37,539 nucleotides of DNA from Caldilineaceae bacterium (GTDB lineage Bacteria; Chloroflexota; Anaerolineae; Caldilineales; Caldilineaceae). The first letter of the stretch is position 1; the number at the start of each line of letters is the position of its first letter. Shown piece after piece: positions 28,906-37,539 of this stretch. Under the pieces are notes generated by a model that saw nothing but the letters and a program-made list of their open reading frames with translations, made no database searches and had not been told where the DNA came from. Location of the stretch: contig JAPPAJ010000043.1 in assembly GCA_026705565.1 (NCBI GenBank), positions 1 through 37,539 on the forward strand, written 5' to 3'. Position numbers and translations under genes: made by a program.

Positions 28906-31422
28906 CTAACCCAGCGCTCCGGTGGCTCCGTGCCTCCTCAACAATCTCGCTATTCTGTCGTACCCCTCGGTTTCGGCATAAAACAGTCCCGACGTGCCTT
29001 TATTGGTATTGATCTCGGTATCGGTGTCATCATGCCTTAGCAGTGCCCTGACCATGTCCAAGTCATCCTCATAGATGGCCCTGAACAACGGGGTCCACCC
29101 TTGCCAGTCGTCAATGTTGGGGTCTATATCCGGATGGTCCAGCAATTCCTCCACTACCTCTTCGTGGCCCTCCGCCACTGCCCAGTAGAGCGCAGTTTTA
29201 TCTCTATCATCCTGTTCGTTGGGATCCGTATCCGAGTGGTTTAGTAACGCCGCAACTTGAGCAGTGTTTCCCCAGTCAGCAGCACTAATAAGAGGAGTGC
29301 GTCCACGTTTATTCTTAATATTCGGCCTGATTCTCCGATCGCGTAAAAGGGCTTCTATCGCCTCGTTTCCGTGAAGCGAGGATACGGCCTCGTGCAAGGG
29401 CGTGTCACCTGTGCCGTCTGTCCTGACATTGGGGGAGGCTCCATGTCTCAATAGTATCTCGATAGCCTGCCAGTGATTGAACGTTGCGGCAAAGTGCAGC
29501 GCCGTAAATCCATCACGGGTCGCTTGCCGAGGATCAGCACCATGCGACAACAGCAATTCCACCATTCCGGCATTCCCTTTCCTGGATGCTTCATGTAAAG
29601 GCGTTCGGTTGCGCTTCCCAGAACCCGAACCGGGGATGTTATAAAGTACGTTGGGATCCGCCTCGGGGTAACTCAGGAGCAAGGTCATGACTTCCAAGGC
29701 ATCCGAAGCGGCCGCATCGTGAAGAGCTGTCTGATTGTGCTCAAAGTGAAAATGTGGGAATCCCAAGCTCGCTATCAGCTCGCGTACTGTGCCTACGTCA
29801 TCCTGGCTAATTGCGTGGAATAGGGTCCGTTTGGACTCGTATGTGTAAATTCCTGACCCTGGTGCGGGAGGGGACAGGGCAGTCCGCGGAACCTGCATGG
29901 TTGTCGGAAACAGAGGTTGCCAGCGCAGCCACAATACGGCCAGGCCTCCGCTTTCAAAATATTCCAGGAGAACGTGATGCGAACCGGCCGTCATCTCAAC
30001 ATCCTTGACACTGGTACGCTCCGGGTACTCCGCCCATGAAGAAAGTACAAGTGCACCATCAATATAAAGCCGCACGCCGTCATCAACAGTTACAGAGAAG
30101 CGGTAAGGTCCTTCTGCGAAGTCAAAGTGTCCTTCCATACGGGCACTGAAACCGTCGTGACGGACTTGGGGACCCGGGGAACCACGACCCCAGTCGAAAC
30201 GGCTGCCAAACGGGACGACTTCCGTCAACACGGGTGGACCACTCAGATCCACACTGTTGAAGAACTGCAGGCGAAAATCCCCGGACGTCGGTGCCGGAAC
30301 CGGCCCAGGAACCGCCGGGGCAACCGGCGGAAGCGCCCTAACTCCGTGAGGCACCCGCTGCCAACGAAGCCAAAGAGTGGCAGCGGCCGCGCGTTCGTAG
30401 TACTCCAAGCGCACCGGGTGGGTCCCGGCCGTCAAGTAAACGTCAACCTCATATGTGGTTGCCCCTTGATCATGCCATGCTTCGCGAACCAAATTGTCGT
30501 CGACATACAGTCGCATGCCATCATCAACTGTCACAGTGAATCGGTGCAGACCGTCTTCGAATTCGAACTGCCCCTCGAGAATCGCAGTGAAGTTGTCGGG
30601 GTTGACACTGGGATCGGGAGCGCCCCAGCCCCAATCATGCCGGGTGCCCGGTGCTTCTGTCCGTGTGAGGACTGGAGTGCCGGAAAAAGCCAGGTTGTTG
30701 AAATACCGCACCGTAAAGCTGCCGGTGGGTGCAACTGGTACGGCAAGAACAGGCGCGGGAGTGACCACGACCTCCACACCCGGACCGGGAATCCACAATG
30801 TCTGGCCGGGAGACAGCGTTCTTGGATCCACAATATCGTTGGCATCCATCAGCTCCCGAACAGAAACCCCATGTTTCCGAGCAATGGCAAAAAGCGTATC
30901 GCCTCCCAAAACGATATAACTTGTCACGCTCGGCAGGGGCAGGGGAGCAGTTGGCGAAGCGGCTGAATACCTGGGAACGGAAGGCGGCGGCTCGGCGGCT
31001 CCCGGAATGCACAGCAGCTGCCCGACCCGAATGCGACTGAAATCCGATATTCCGTTGGCTTGGGCAATTCGGGCCATGGGTACGCCAAAGCGTGTGGCGA
31101 TTGCCGATAGGAATTCACCTCTCTGGACAGTGTGCGACACAGTACAGGATGTTGAACTCGCAGGAGGAATGGGGGGTGTGGATGCATCGGCGGGGAAGGC
31201 GGACGGCACGATCAACGCTTGGCCAACGTACAGAACGTTGGTTTCCGTCAAGTGGTTCAGTTCCCTGATCTGACCCACCGTCGCGTTGTATTGTTGCGCA
31301 ATGGAGAATAAAGTATCGCCTGTCCGGACAATGTGTGTTTGGTGTGAACCCTGAGCCTCAACTGCCGTGCCCTGAATCGTTGTCAGCAACAGAACCACCA
31401 ACAGCAGGCCCAAGTACCGCAT
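28906..31422 (-). CDS. secreted multidomain protein: 3x LysM, 2x PA14-like, C-terminal ankyrin repeats
   Basis: Signal (MRYLGLLLVVLLLTTIQGTAVEAQ); LysM HIVRTGDTLFSIAQQYNATVGQIRELN, HTVQRGEFLSAIATRFGVPMARIAQAN, YIVLGGDTLFAIARKHGVSVRELMDAN; PA14-like FTVRYFNNLAFSGTPVLTRTE...FTVTVDDGMRLYVDDNLV (twice); ankyrin TALHFAATFNHWQAIEILLRHGASPNVR and others. Confidence 0.9.
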   Translation of the reverse strand: MRYLGLLLVVLLLTTIQGTAVEAQGSHQTHIVRTGDTLFSIAQQYNATVGQIRELNHLTETNVLYVGQALIVPSAFPADASTPPIPPASSTSCTVSHTVQRGEFLSAIATRFGVPMARIAQANGISDFSRIRVGQLLCIPGAAEPPPSVPRYSAASPTAPLPLPSVTSYIVLGGDTLFAIARKHGVSVRELMDANDIVDPRTLSPGQTLWIPGPGVEVVVTPAPVLAVPVAPTGSFTVRYFNNLAFSGTPVLTRTEAPGTRHDWGWGAPDPSVNPDNFTAILEGQFEFEDGLHRFTVTVDDGMRLYVDDNLVREAWHDQGATTYEVDVYLTAGTHPVRLEYYERAAAATLWLRWQRVPHGVRALPPVAPAVPGPVPAPTSGDFRLQFFNSVDLSGPPVLTEVVPFGSRFDWGRGSPGPQVRHDGFSARMEGHFDFAEGPYRFSVTVDDGVRLYIDGALVLSSWAEYPERTSVKDVEMTAGSHHVLLEYFESGGLAVLWLRWQPLFPTTMQVPRTALSPPAPGSGIYTYESKRTLFHAISQDDVGTVRELIASLGFPHFHFEHNQTALHDAAASDALEVMTLLLSYPEADPNVLYNIPGSGSGKRNRTPLHEASRKGNAGMVELLLSHGADPRQATRDGFTALHFAATFNHWQAIEILLRHGASPNVRTDGTGDTPLHEAVSSLHGNEAIEALLRDRRIRPNIKNKRGRTPLISAADWGNTAQVAALLNHSDTDPNEQDDRDKTALYWAVAEGHEEVVEELLDHPDIDPNIDDWQGWTPLFRAIYEDDLDMVRALLRHDDTDTEINTNKGTSGLFYAETEGYDRIARLLRRHGATGALG

Positions 31423-31589
31423 CCAACTGCGCGTACGATGGATTGGCGAATTCCCCTGGAAGTTACGCGCGACGGTGGTTGCCTTGCCCTGAAGGAACAA
31501 CATGGCGAAACACAGAGTGCGGTAAGCGAATATTCCTTGGCTACGCATAAAAGCACCTGCGTTACTTCCTTTTTGAGCTGAAACCAGCG

Positions 31590-32006
31590 TAGCTATTCAG
31601 ATGCGTGTCCCTGATCGAGGGGCAGGCTGACGAGATCGGTGGGGTTCCAGCCTGGAAGTCAAGACGTCCGGGGGCCCCAGGGATCCCGGCACCGGTGATG
31701 TCAAAGCACGCACCCGCTCCTCCAGGGGGACGCACCGCCGCTTGCGCGCGGTCTCGATCAACTCCCGCATACACGCGCGCAGCACGGAAGCCGCTGACGG
31801 TGTTCCTGGTCACCTTGGCCCTGCGCAGGGCCAAGGTGACCAGGTTGTTGGTGAAAGGCACGCGCGGGTCGACCCTGCAACGCAGGAAACCACTCCTCCA
31901 ATGCCGCGACGTGCGCGCAGAAGGGCGTTTTCGGAGGCTGGGGACGAAGGAGGCATGGCGTCAGGCGAACGACGCCTGGATACCTTAACTTGTAGCACAG
32001 AACCAC
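31590..32006 (-). pseudogene. IS66-like transposase C-terminal remnant, frameshifted
   Basis: Across frames: FCAHVAALEEWFPALQGR, then PFTNNLVTLALRRAKVTRNTVSGFRAARVYAG, then ELIETARKRRCVPLEERVRAL; resembles IS66 PFxNNxAERALRxxKVKxKVSGxFRxxxGAxxFxxIRSxIETARKxG. Confidence 0.5.
31805..31844. repeat. perfect 40-bp palindrome
   Basis: CCTGGTCACCTTGGCCCTGCGCAGGGCCAAGGTGACCAGG equals its own reverse complement (20-bp arms, no spacer). Confidence 0.98.
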
Positions 32007-32261
32007 GCCTACCGCAGCCGACGACCCCGTCGGCCCGCCACGCGGTCAGGGACGGAAACCCGAGTGGTTACCAACCGAAGAGCTTAGGGACCTACAACAC
32101 GGGCCGATGAAATGATTGGGCTCCAAAACCTCACTTTCGCGACTTGTGATGGCACAAGGCACGGCGGTCGGAGCCCTTGGCAAAAATTTATCGGCGTCTT
32201 CGAATAGTCATGCCCCCCTGAAGCAATTGATGCCACACGTGGCTTTGGGGCACATTAATCG

Positions 32262-32295
32262 CGCAACAGCCCGGCGATCGTGCCGGGCTGTTGCG
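32262..32295 (-). terminator. probable terminator downstream of rpsA
   Basis: CGCAACAGCCCGGC-GATCGT-GCCGGGCTGTTGCG, perfect 14-bp stem, 6-nt loop; on the minus strand it lies just past the rpsA stop. Confidence 0.65.
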
Positions 32296-32348
32296 ACGAT
32301 GCGTCCGCAATTCAAGAACGCCGCGGGAGAGCACCCCACCTACACTAC

Positions 32349-33707
32349 TTACTCTTCGCCGTCCTCCATCTCCATCTCGGGTTTTTCGTCCCGCCGCCGT
32401 CGGTTGCGGCGCCGGCCCTCACCTTCGCCCGGCTCCGGAGCCGGTTGCCAGTCCAGCTCGGCCTGCTTGATCGACAGGCCCACGCGCCGGCGCTCGGTAT
32501 CCAGGCGGATGATCCGCACTTCGTATTCCTCGCCCACGGTCACGGCCTGGCTTGCGCTCTCCACGTGCTCGTGGCTCATCTCGGAGATGTGAATCAAGCC
32601 CTCGACCGGTTCGTTGGCCAGCTTGGCAAAAGCCCCGAAATCCTTGATGCGGGTGATGGTGGCCCGAATTAGGTCGCCGACGCTGTAGCGCTCGCCCAGG
32701 GTGTCCCACGGACGCGGCTGCAACTGGCGCAGCGACAGGCCAATGCGCTTGCGCTCCTTCTCGACCGAGATCACCTTGACCTCGACCTGCTCGCCCACGT
32801 TCAGAACCTCGGACGGATGGTTGACCATGGCCCAGCTGAGTTCGCTGACATGGATGAGGCCGTCCGCACCGCCGATGTTCACAAAGGCGCCGAAGTCGGC
32901 CAGGCTGCTGACCACGCCCTTGCGGGTTTCGCCCACTTCCAGCTCCTCGAGGATTGCGTCCTTGCGCTGGTTGCGCAGTTCGCGCATGGCTTCCTTCTCG
33001 GACAGAATCAGGCGGTTGCGGCGACGTTCAATGTCGATGACCTTGACCTGCAGCGTCTTGCCCACCAGGGGCGCAAAGCGATCCGCCTGATTGGCGCTGT
33101 CCTTGTCCTGCTGCATCTGGCTCTCAAGGCTCAGGTGGCTGGCCGGCACAAACCCGCGGATCAGGCCCAGGCCGATCAGGACACCGCCCCGGTTGTAGTC
33201 GATTACGCTGCCGGACACGATCTCCTTGGACTCCAGCAGTTCCTCGGCCCGCAGCCAGTCCTTCTCCTGGCGCGCCCGAATGATGCTGATCAGCGGCTGT
33301 CCCTTGTCGTCGATCCGGAAGACGAAGACCTCGATGGTCTGCCCTTCTTCGATTTCGGCGTAGGAATCACCGAGACGCTCGATTTCGCGTCCCTCAATCT
33401 CGCCCTCGTACTTGGCGCCGATGTCCAGCTCCAGGCGCCGCGGCGCCTTCTTCAGGACGATCCCTTCGACCACGGTGTCCGGGCGCACCGACGAAATGTC
33501 GTAGTCGTCGTCCCAGTTCAGCTGGTCCATCAGGTGCATATCGGAGATGTCGACCTCGGCGGGCACCGGCTCGCCCGTGATGTCGGCCTCGGTTACCGTG
33601 CCCGACAGGTCTTCTTCAACCTCCGGCGCAACTGCGGTTTCGTCGGTGGCAAAGAGAAGCACCGGACGGGGAAACAGGGTGGAATTCATCATGGGAAAAT
33701 TGCTCAA
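32349..33707 (-). CDS. rpsA: 30S ribosomal protein S1-like, four S1 domains
   Basis: Four S1 repeats, e.g. GETRKGVVSSLADFGAFVNIGGADGLIHVSELSW and GDLIRATITRIKDFGAFAKLANEPVEGLIHISEMSHEHVES. Confidence 0.92.
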   Translation of the reverse strand: MSNFPMMNSTLFPRPVLLFATDETAVAPEVEEDLSGTVTEADITGEPVPAEVDISDMHLMDQLNWDDDYDISSVRPDTVVEGIVLKKAPRRLELDIGAKYEGEIEGREIERLGDSYAEIEEGQTIEVFVFRIDDKGQPLISIIRARQEKDWLRAEELLESKEIVSGSVIDYNRGGVLIGLGLIRGFVPASHLSLESQMQQDKDSANQADRFAPLVGKTLQVKVIDIERRRNRLILSEKEAMRELRNQRKDAILEELEVGETRKGVVSSLADFGAFVNIGGADGLIHVSELSWAMVNHPSEVLNVGEQVEVKVISVEKERKRIGLSLRQLQPRPWDTLGERYSVGDLIRATITRIKDFGAFAKLANEPVEGLIHISEMSHEHVESASQAVTVGEEYEVRIIRLDTERRRVGLSIKQAELDWQPAPEPGEGEGRRRNRRRRDEKPEMEMEDGEE

Positions 33708-33762
33708 AACCTATTGACGAACGGATAAGACATGCAAACCGACCGGGGAACGGGCTCCGGCA

Positions 33763-34149
33763 TTAGGAGCCGCGCAGCGCGGTCATCTCAATCTCGACGA
33801 TGGCGCCGCCCGGCAGGGCCGCGACCTGCACCGTGGACCGGGCCGGCGGGGCATCGCCCATGACCTCGCCATAGACCGCATTCACCGCGGCGAAGTCCCC
33901 GATGTCCGTGAGGAAGATCGTGGTCTTGACCACGTTGGCAAACGAGGTGCCGGCATCCTCCAGGACGACCGAGAGGTTCGCCAGTGCCTGTTTGGCCTGC
34001 GCCTCCACCGTGTCGTGCGATTGCCCGGTGGCCGGATCCTGCGTACCGGTCTGACCGGAAGCAAAGACAAGGTCGCCGGCCACGATTGCATGGGAATAGG
34101 GCCCGGCAGGGGCGGGGGCCCGAGTGCTGTTTACGGGAGTGCGGGACAT
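33763..34149 (-). CDS. ridA: RidA family reactive intermediate/imine deaminase
   Basis: APAPAGPYSHAIVAGDLVFASGQTGTQDPATG...TEF-like VEAQAKQALANLSVVLEDAGTSFANVVKTTIFLTDIGDFAAVNAVYGEVM. Start at MSRTPVNS. Confidence 0.93.
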   Translation of the reverse strand: MSRTPVNSTRAPAPAGPYSHAIVAGDLVFASGQTGTQDPATGQSHDTVEAQAKQALANLSVVLEDAGTSFANVVKTTIFLTDIGDFAAVNAVYGEVMGDAPPARSTVQVAALPGGAIVEIEMTALRGS

Positions 34150-34273
34150 GGCAATGCGGATGTTCTCTTGGGACAGCGAGGCGGGATTCCGCGAGCACTG
34201 GTGTGCAGGACGGAATCCAGGGAAGGAAACTAGCATAGGCTCGCGTCGGCTGCAACAAACGGACCGATTAGGG

Positions 34274-34308
34274 CCTGTTGCACCGAGCGTGGAAATCGGT
34301 GCAACAGG
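34274..34308 (-). terminator. hairpin downstream of higBA, candidate terminator
   Basis: CCTGTTGCACCGA-GCGTGGAAA-TCGGTGCAACAGG, perfect 13-bp stem with 9-nt loop; no clear U-tract on the minus strand. Confidence 0.45.
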
Positions 34309-34384
34309 TCTGCGCCGCACGCTTGGCCATCACTAAACCGGGACTCGACAAGGGCCATCCGTCCTCGGATCGCCTCTGCCTCAT

Positions 34385-34648
34385 CTAACCAGCGACTTGG
34401 ACTGGCTCCCTGGGTTGTACCTGCCCCGCAATCTCCTCGCCGGCCTCGATCTCCGCCGTACGCAGCTCGAAGGTCTTCTGCAGGTTCAGCCAAAGCAACG
34501 GCGTAGTTCCGAAGTAGCGGGACAGGCGCAGGACCGCATCGGCGGGGACACCAAGTGCATGGGCGAGAGCGTTGGCCGACAGGCCAAGCTCCTCCAGCTC
34601 CTCAGCCAGAATCTCTCCCGGATGCGCCGGGCGCATACCGTTGCCCAT
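34385..34648 (-). CDS. higA: HigA-like XRE antitoxin with apparent internal deletion
   Basis: MGNGMRPAHPGEILAEELEELGLSANALAHALGVPADAVLRLSRYFGTTPLLWLNLQKTFELRTAE; the expected NRI..I..GKR.IT segment is missing after GVP. Confidence 0.75.
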   Translation of the reverse strand: MGNGMRPAHPGEILAEELEELGLSANALAHALGVPADAVLRLSRYFGTTPLLWLNLQKTFELRTAEIEAGEEIAGQVQPREPVQVAG

Positions 34649-34658
34649 CTCCAGTTCC

Positions 34659-34931
34659 TCAGCGGTGGCAATCCACAATCTCTACGTCGTACGGTCCTTC
34701 CTCTCCCCAGCAAAAACAAATGCGCCCGTGGCGGTTGATCCCGACACCGGCCCGGTCACCTGAAAGCGCCTCCTGTCGGTTGCTACGCAGGCCCGCAAGG
34801 TCCTGGAGGGATTCCGCGTTGTCCAGGATTGTCAACCGCCGCATTGCCTGATCCCCGAACCCTTGAAAGGCCCGGATCGTCTGACCGGCGAAGAATCGTT
34901 CCGTCTTCCGATCCCGAAAGCTCCATATCAT
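34659..34931 (-). CDS. higB: HigB/RelE-like toxin, possibly degraded
   Basis: MIWSFRDRKTERFFAGQTIRAF...LTILDNAESLQDLAGLRSNRQEALSGDRAGVGINRHGRICFCWGEEGPYDVEIVDCHR; upstream of higA. Confidence 0.75.
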   Translation of the reverse strand: MIWSFRDRKTERFFAGQTIRAFQGFGDQAMRRLTILDNAESLQDLAGLRSNRQEALSGDRAGVGINRHGRICFCWGEEGPYDVEIVDCHR

Positions 34932-35059
34932 TGTTATGTCTTACGCAACACGTATACGAAGTTTCCTCACTTTACTGCCGCTTCGCCCTAACCAGAATTG
35001 AAGAAGACAGCTGTGCGTCGCGCTGTCGAGCAACGGTGTATACGGTGGCTGTGGCCCGC

Positions 35060-35150
35060 ACTGTTTCAGTCTTGTTGATGTTGGTCCATGCCCGGCATCG
35101 GCACCACTGCCAATCCGTTAAGTCATGTGCGCCGATTGCAGGCCATGGAA
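35060..35150. mobile_element. solo IS-end fragment related to the IS end at 28275
   Basis: ACTGTTTCAGTCTTGTTGATGTTGGTCC...CGGCATCGGCACC...CGCCGATTGCAGGCCATGG aligns with the 28275-28365 end (ACTGTTTCAACCTCGTTGATATTGGTTCC...CATCGGCATCG...CGCCTACCTCAGGCCATGG). Confidence 0.5.
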
Positions 35151-35273
35151 ACCGCCGCCGGATGCAGGGATGACAGTAGTACCACCGAACGGTTATGGTC
35201 CACTTCTCCCGAAGTTGGCCACCGTGCGCGACACCGCAACAGTCCGCTGGCCCCTTGCAATCGGTCCCACCGA

Positions 35274-36542
35274 TCACTGGACCAGTGCCGGCCTGACCTG
35301 GTCGAGCCTTTGGATCCGGCGCAGATCGGGAGCCAGCCAGGCCACCAGGCCCACCACCAGCATGGAACCGATGCCTCCGCTCACCACGGAGATCAACGGC
35401 GTGAAGTATTGGGCCACCAATCCGGACTCGAATCCTCCCAATTCGTTCGATGCACTCACAAAGACGGAACTCACGGCGGCCACGCGTCCGCGCATCGAGT
35501 CCGGGGTCAGCAATTGCTGCAGGGTTTGCCGCACGACCATGCTGACGTTGTCAAAGGCTCCGGTGAGGAACAGCATTGCGAAGGACAGCGGGAACCAGGT
35601 CGAGACGCCGAACACGATCGTGACCGCGCCGAACGCGGCCACATTGGCCAGCAGGGCTGGACCTGCCCGTCGCATGGGCGGCAGGACGAGCAGCAGCACG
35701 GACATGGCCACGGCCCCGACCGCAGGGGCCGCTCGCAGCCAGCCGAACCCCTGGGGGCCCACCTGCAGAATGTCCTGGGCAAAAATTGGCAGCAGGTAGA
35801 CCGCGCCGCCGAACAGGACCGCGAACAGGTCCAGCGTGATCATCGCCAGGATGATCGGCGTCCGCCGGACGAAGCGAATGCCGGCCAGCAACGTGCTCAG
35901 GTTGAAGGGTTGTTTCGGAGCAGGGGGTTGGGGAAGCAGTTTCAGAAAGGGCAGAAGGAGAATAAACAGTGCGGAAGAAGCCGCCGCAATCCAATAGGCG
36001 GCCAACAGGTTGATATTGATGATCAGCCCCCCCACGGCCGGACCGGCCACGGACGTGAAGTGCATGAGGCCGGTGGTCCAGGTGACCGCATTGGGAAAGC
36101 TCTCCTTCGGCACCAGGGTCGGCATCAGAGCCACCCGTGCCGGCCGTCCCAGCATGATGGCCATGCCATCCAGGAAGAGCAGCAGGTAGATGACCGAAAT
36201 CGGAGCCTGCTGCCAGGCAGCCAAGGCCAGACCAACGGAGGTCAGGGTCATTCCAGCCAGCGACAGCATGATAAGCCGAATCCGGTTGAACCGATCGCCG
36301 AGCCAGCCTGCGGGAAGGGCAAACAGCATGGCCGGAAGAGCCATGACGAGGGCCGTCAATCCAAGTGCCAGGGCTTCGCCCGTTCGGTCATAGACATCCC
36401 AGGCCAGGGCGGTGGCCTGTATCCGGGTGCCAATCATCGACACCAGCCAGCCGATCGCATAGAACCGGTAACTGGGAGACCGCCAAGCCAGGAACGAATC
36501 GTGGCGCACCCTGCGGTACCGGACGGATGCGGATTCGGTCAT
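35274..36542 (-). CDS. MFS transporter (EntS-like/MFS_3 type exporter)
   Basis: 422 aa with about 10-12 hydrophobic helices; SPSYRFYAIGWLVSMIGTRIQATALAWDVYDRTGEALALGLTALVMALPAMLFALPAGWLGDRFNR. Confidence 0.9.
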   Translation of the reverse strand: MTESASVRYRRVRHDSFLAWRSPSYRFYAIGWLVSMIGTRIQATALAWDVYDRTGEALALGLTALVMALPAMLFALPAGWLGDRFNRIRLIMLSLAGMTLTSVGLALAAWQQAPISVIYLLLFLDGMAIMLGRPARVALMPTLVPKESFPNAVTWTTGLMHFTSVAGPAVGGLIININLLAAYWIAAASSALFILLLPFLKLLPQPPAPKQPFNLSTLLAGIRFVRRTPIILAMITLDLFAVLFGGAVYLLPIFAQDILQVGPQGFGWLRAAPAVGAVAMSVLLLVLPPMRRAGPALLANVAAFGAVTIVFGVSTWFPLSFAMLFLTGAFDNVSMVVRQTLQQLLTPDSMRGRVAAVSSVFVSASNELGGFESGLVAQYFTPLISVVSGGIGSMLVVGLVAWLAPDLRRIQRLDQVRPALVQ

Positions 36543-36727
36543 AAGGGAGAAACGTCAATGTACGCGGGGGCACGCACACGGATACGGGTAACGGGTGGAA
36601 AGCAGCAGGTCATCGGTCCGCGCAGGTCCGTCTGCCGAAACCCGACACGACCGCAATGACCAGCGAAATCGGCGCGGCTGCCGTCCGACGCGCAGGCCGA
36701 CTCCGGTGGCCGGATCCGATCGAATGC

Positions 36728-37539
36728 CTACAGCAAGGGGAGGTGGATGGTCTCGCCGCTCTGCAGGCTGCGACTGACCGCTTCGGTGAATTCCATGTAT
36801 TTGACACCGGTCGCGAAGTCGGTGTGGGTGATTGCCTCGCGACCCCGGATCGCGTTGACGAACTCCTCCTCGACACGCCAGGCTCCCCGTTCGCCGTCGG
36901 AAACTTCCACGGCCGACAGCTCTGCGTCACCGCGTCGGCCGCCCATGAGTTCGCCACCGCTGAACCGCAGGGTGCCCTGCGAACCGTACAGCGAGGCCGT
37001 TGGCGGGCCGGCCAGACCGGTCACCGACGATACCTGCAGATGGTACTGGGCGCCGCAGGCCATGCGGCCTGTCACATCCACGTGTTCCGGAATGCGCACG
37101 GCGCGCACCACACCCGTCTCCTCGTCCAACCGCTGCGGCACGAACACCGCGCCCGCGGCCTGCACCGTGACGACCTCGCCCAGCCAGCGCATCAACGCCT
37201 CGTAATAAATGCCCATGGACATGATGTTGAGACCGCTGCGGTCCATGTCGTGCCGCCAGTGGAGCGGCCCGTCCAGGTCCAGCCACGTGCCGCCCACCTG
37301 CATGTCAACCACCAGCGGGTCCCCAAGGTAGCCATCCCGCACCAGCCGCTGGATGGCACGGTCCACCCCCAGGGTCATGGGCGAAGGAACAATTTGGGCC
37401 ACCTGGGTCGGCCGCGCCTGGGCTGTCCGATACATCAGGCGCGCCTCGGAGGCGTTCATCGCCATGCGCGCCTCGCACATGACATGCTTGCCCGCTTCCA
37501 GAGCGGCTACGGTCGCCGCACAGTGCATGTAGGGCCAGG
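36728..37539 (-). CDS. Gfo/Idh/MocA family oxidoreductase, N-terminus beyond window
   Basis: HCAATVAALEAGKHVMCEARMAMNASEARLMYRTAQ (dinucleotide-binding region end) followed by a GFO_IDH_MocA C-terminal domain; ORF is open at the window end. Confidence 0.8.
   Translation of the reverse strand, partial: WPYMHCAATVAALEAGKHVMCEARMAMNASEARLMYRTAQARPTQVAQIVPSPMTLGVDRAIQRLVRDGYLGDPLVVDMQVGGTWLDLDGPLHWRHDMDRSGLNIMSMGIYYEALMRWLGEVVTVQAAGAVFVPQRLDEETGVVRAVRIPEHVDVTGRMACGAQYHLQVSSVTGLAGPPTASLYGSQGTLRFSGGELMGGRRGDAELSAVEVSDGERGAWRVEEEFVNAIRGREAITHTDFATGVKYMEFTEAVSRSLQSGETIHLPLL

Noticed and set aside
31605-31988. 127-aa + strand ORF containing LVTLALRRAKVTR
   Set aside because: It mirrors the minus-strand IS66-like peptide only because of the perfect palindrome; the rest lacks any domain.
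35088-36659. 523-aa + strand ORF
   Set aside because: Antisense to the MFS transporter; the translation is Gln/His/Gly-rich with no recognisable domain.
1-37539. CRISPR array, tRNA or rRNA genes
   Set aside because: No regularly spaced direct repeats and no tRNA/rRNA signatures noticed by eye; a tRNAscan/minced run would settle this.

Overview
GC-rich bacterial window, probably Chloroflexota-like (inferred from protein flavour only). Housekeeping blocks: (i) a family-5 ABC solute-binding protein; (ii) a translationally coupled minus-strand unit carB-carA-addB-addA; (iii) gltB-gltD glutamate synthase; (iv) rpsA (four S1 domains), ridA, a higBA-like toxin-antitoxin pair, an MFS exporter and a Gfo/Idh/MocA oxidoreductase cut by the window end. 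Between these lie accessory zones (13.0-14.3, 16.4-18.3, 24.9-32.3 and 34.2-35.2 kb) with decayed IS remnants (TnpB-like x2, IS701-like, IS66-like, and one with a transposase read as TNRLEGW...KPR), a MITE-like inverted-repeat element and several unusual proteins. The most interesting locus is 25.0-28.9 kb. There an intact AAA ATPase and a 204-aa TOPRIM/DUF4276-like protein follow, with a 4-bp overlap, the orphan C-terminal tail of a Type I HsdS subunit. Next to them is a HEPN-domain gene with a small overlapping partner, and IS remnants flank both sides. Also notable: a LysM-PA14-ankyrin secreted protein, a Cys/Trp repeat protein with an Excalibur domain, a substrate-binding protein with a long helical N-terminal domain, a perfect 40-bp palindrome inside an IS66-like remnant, and a higA that seems to have lost its HTH recognition segment. 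All family calls come from reading the translations; no searches were run.
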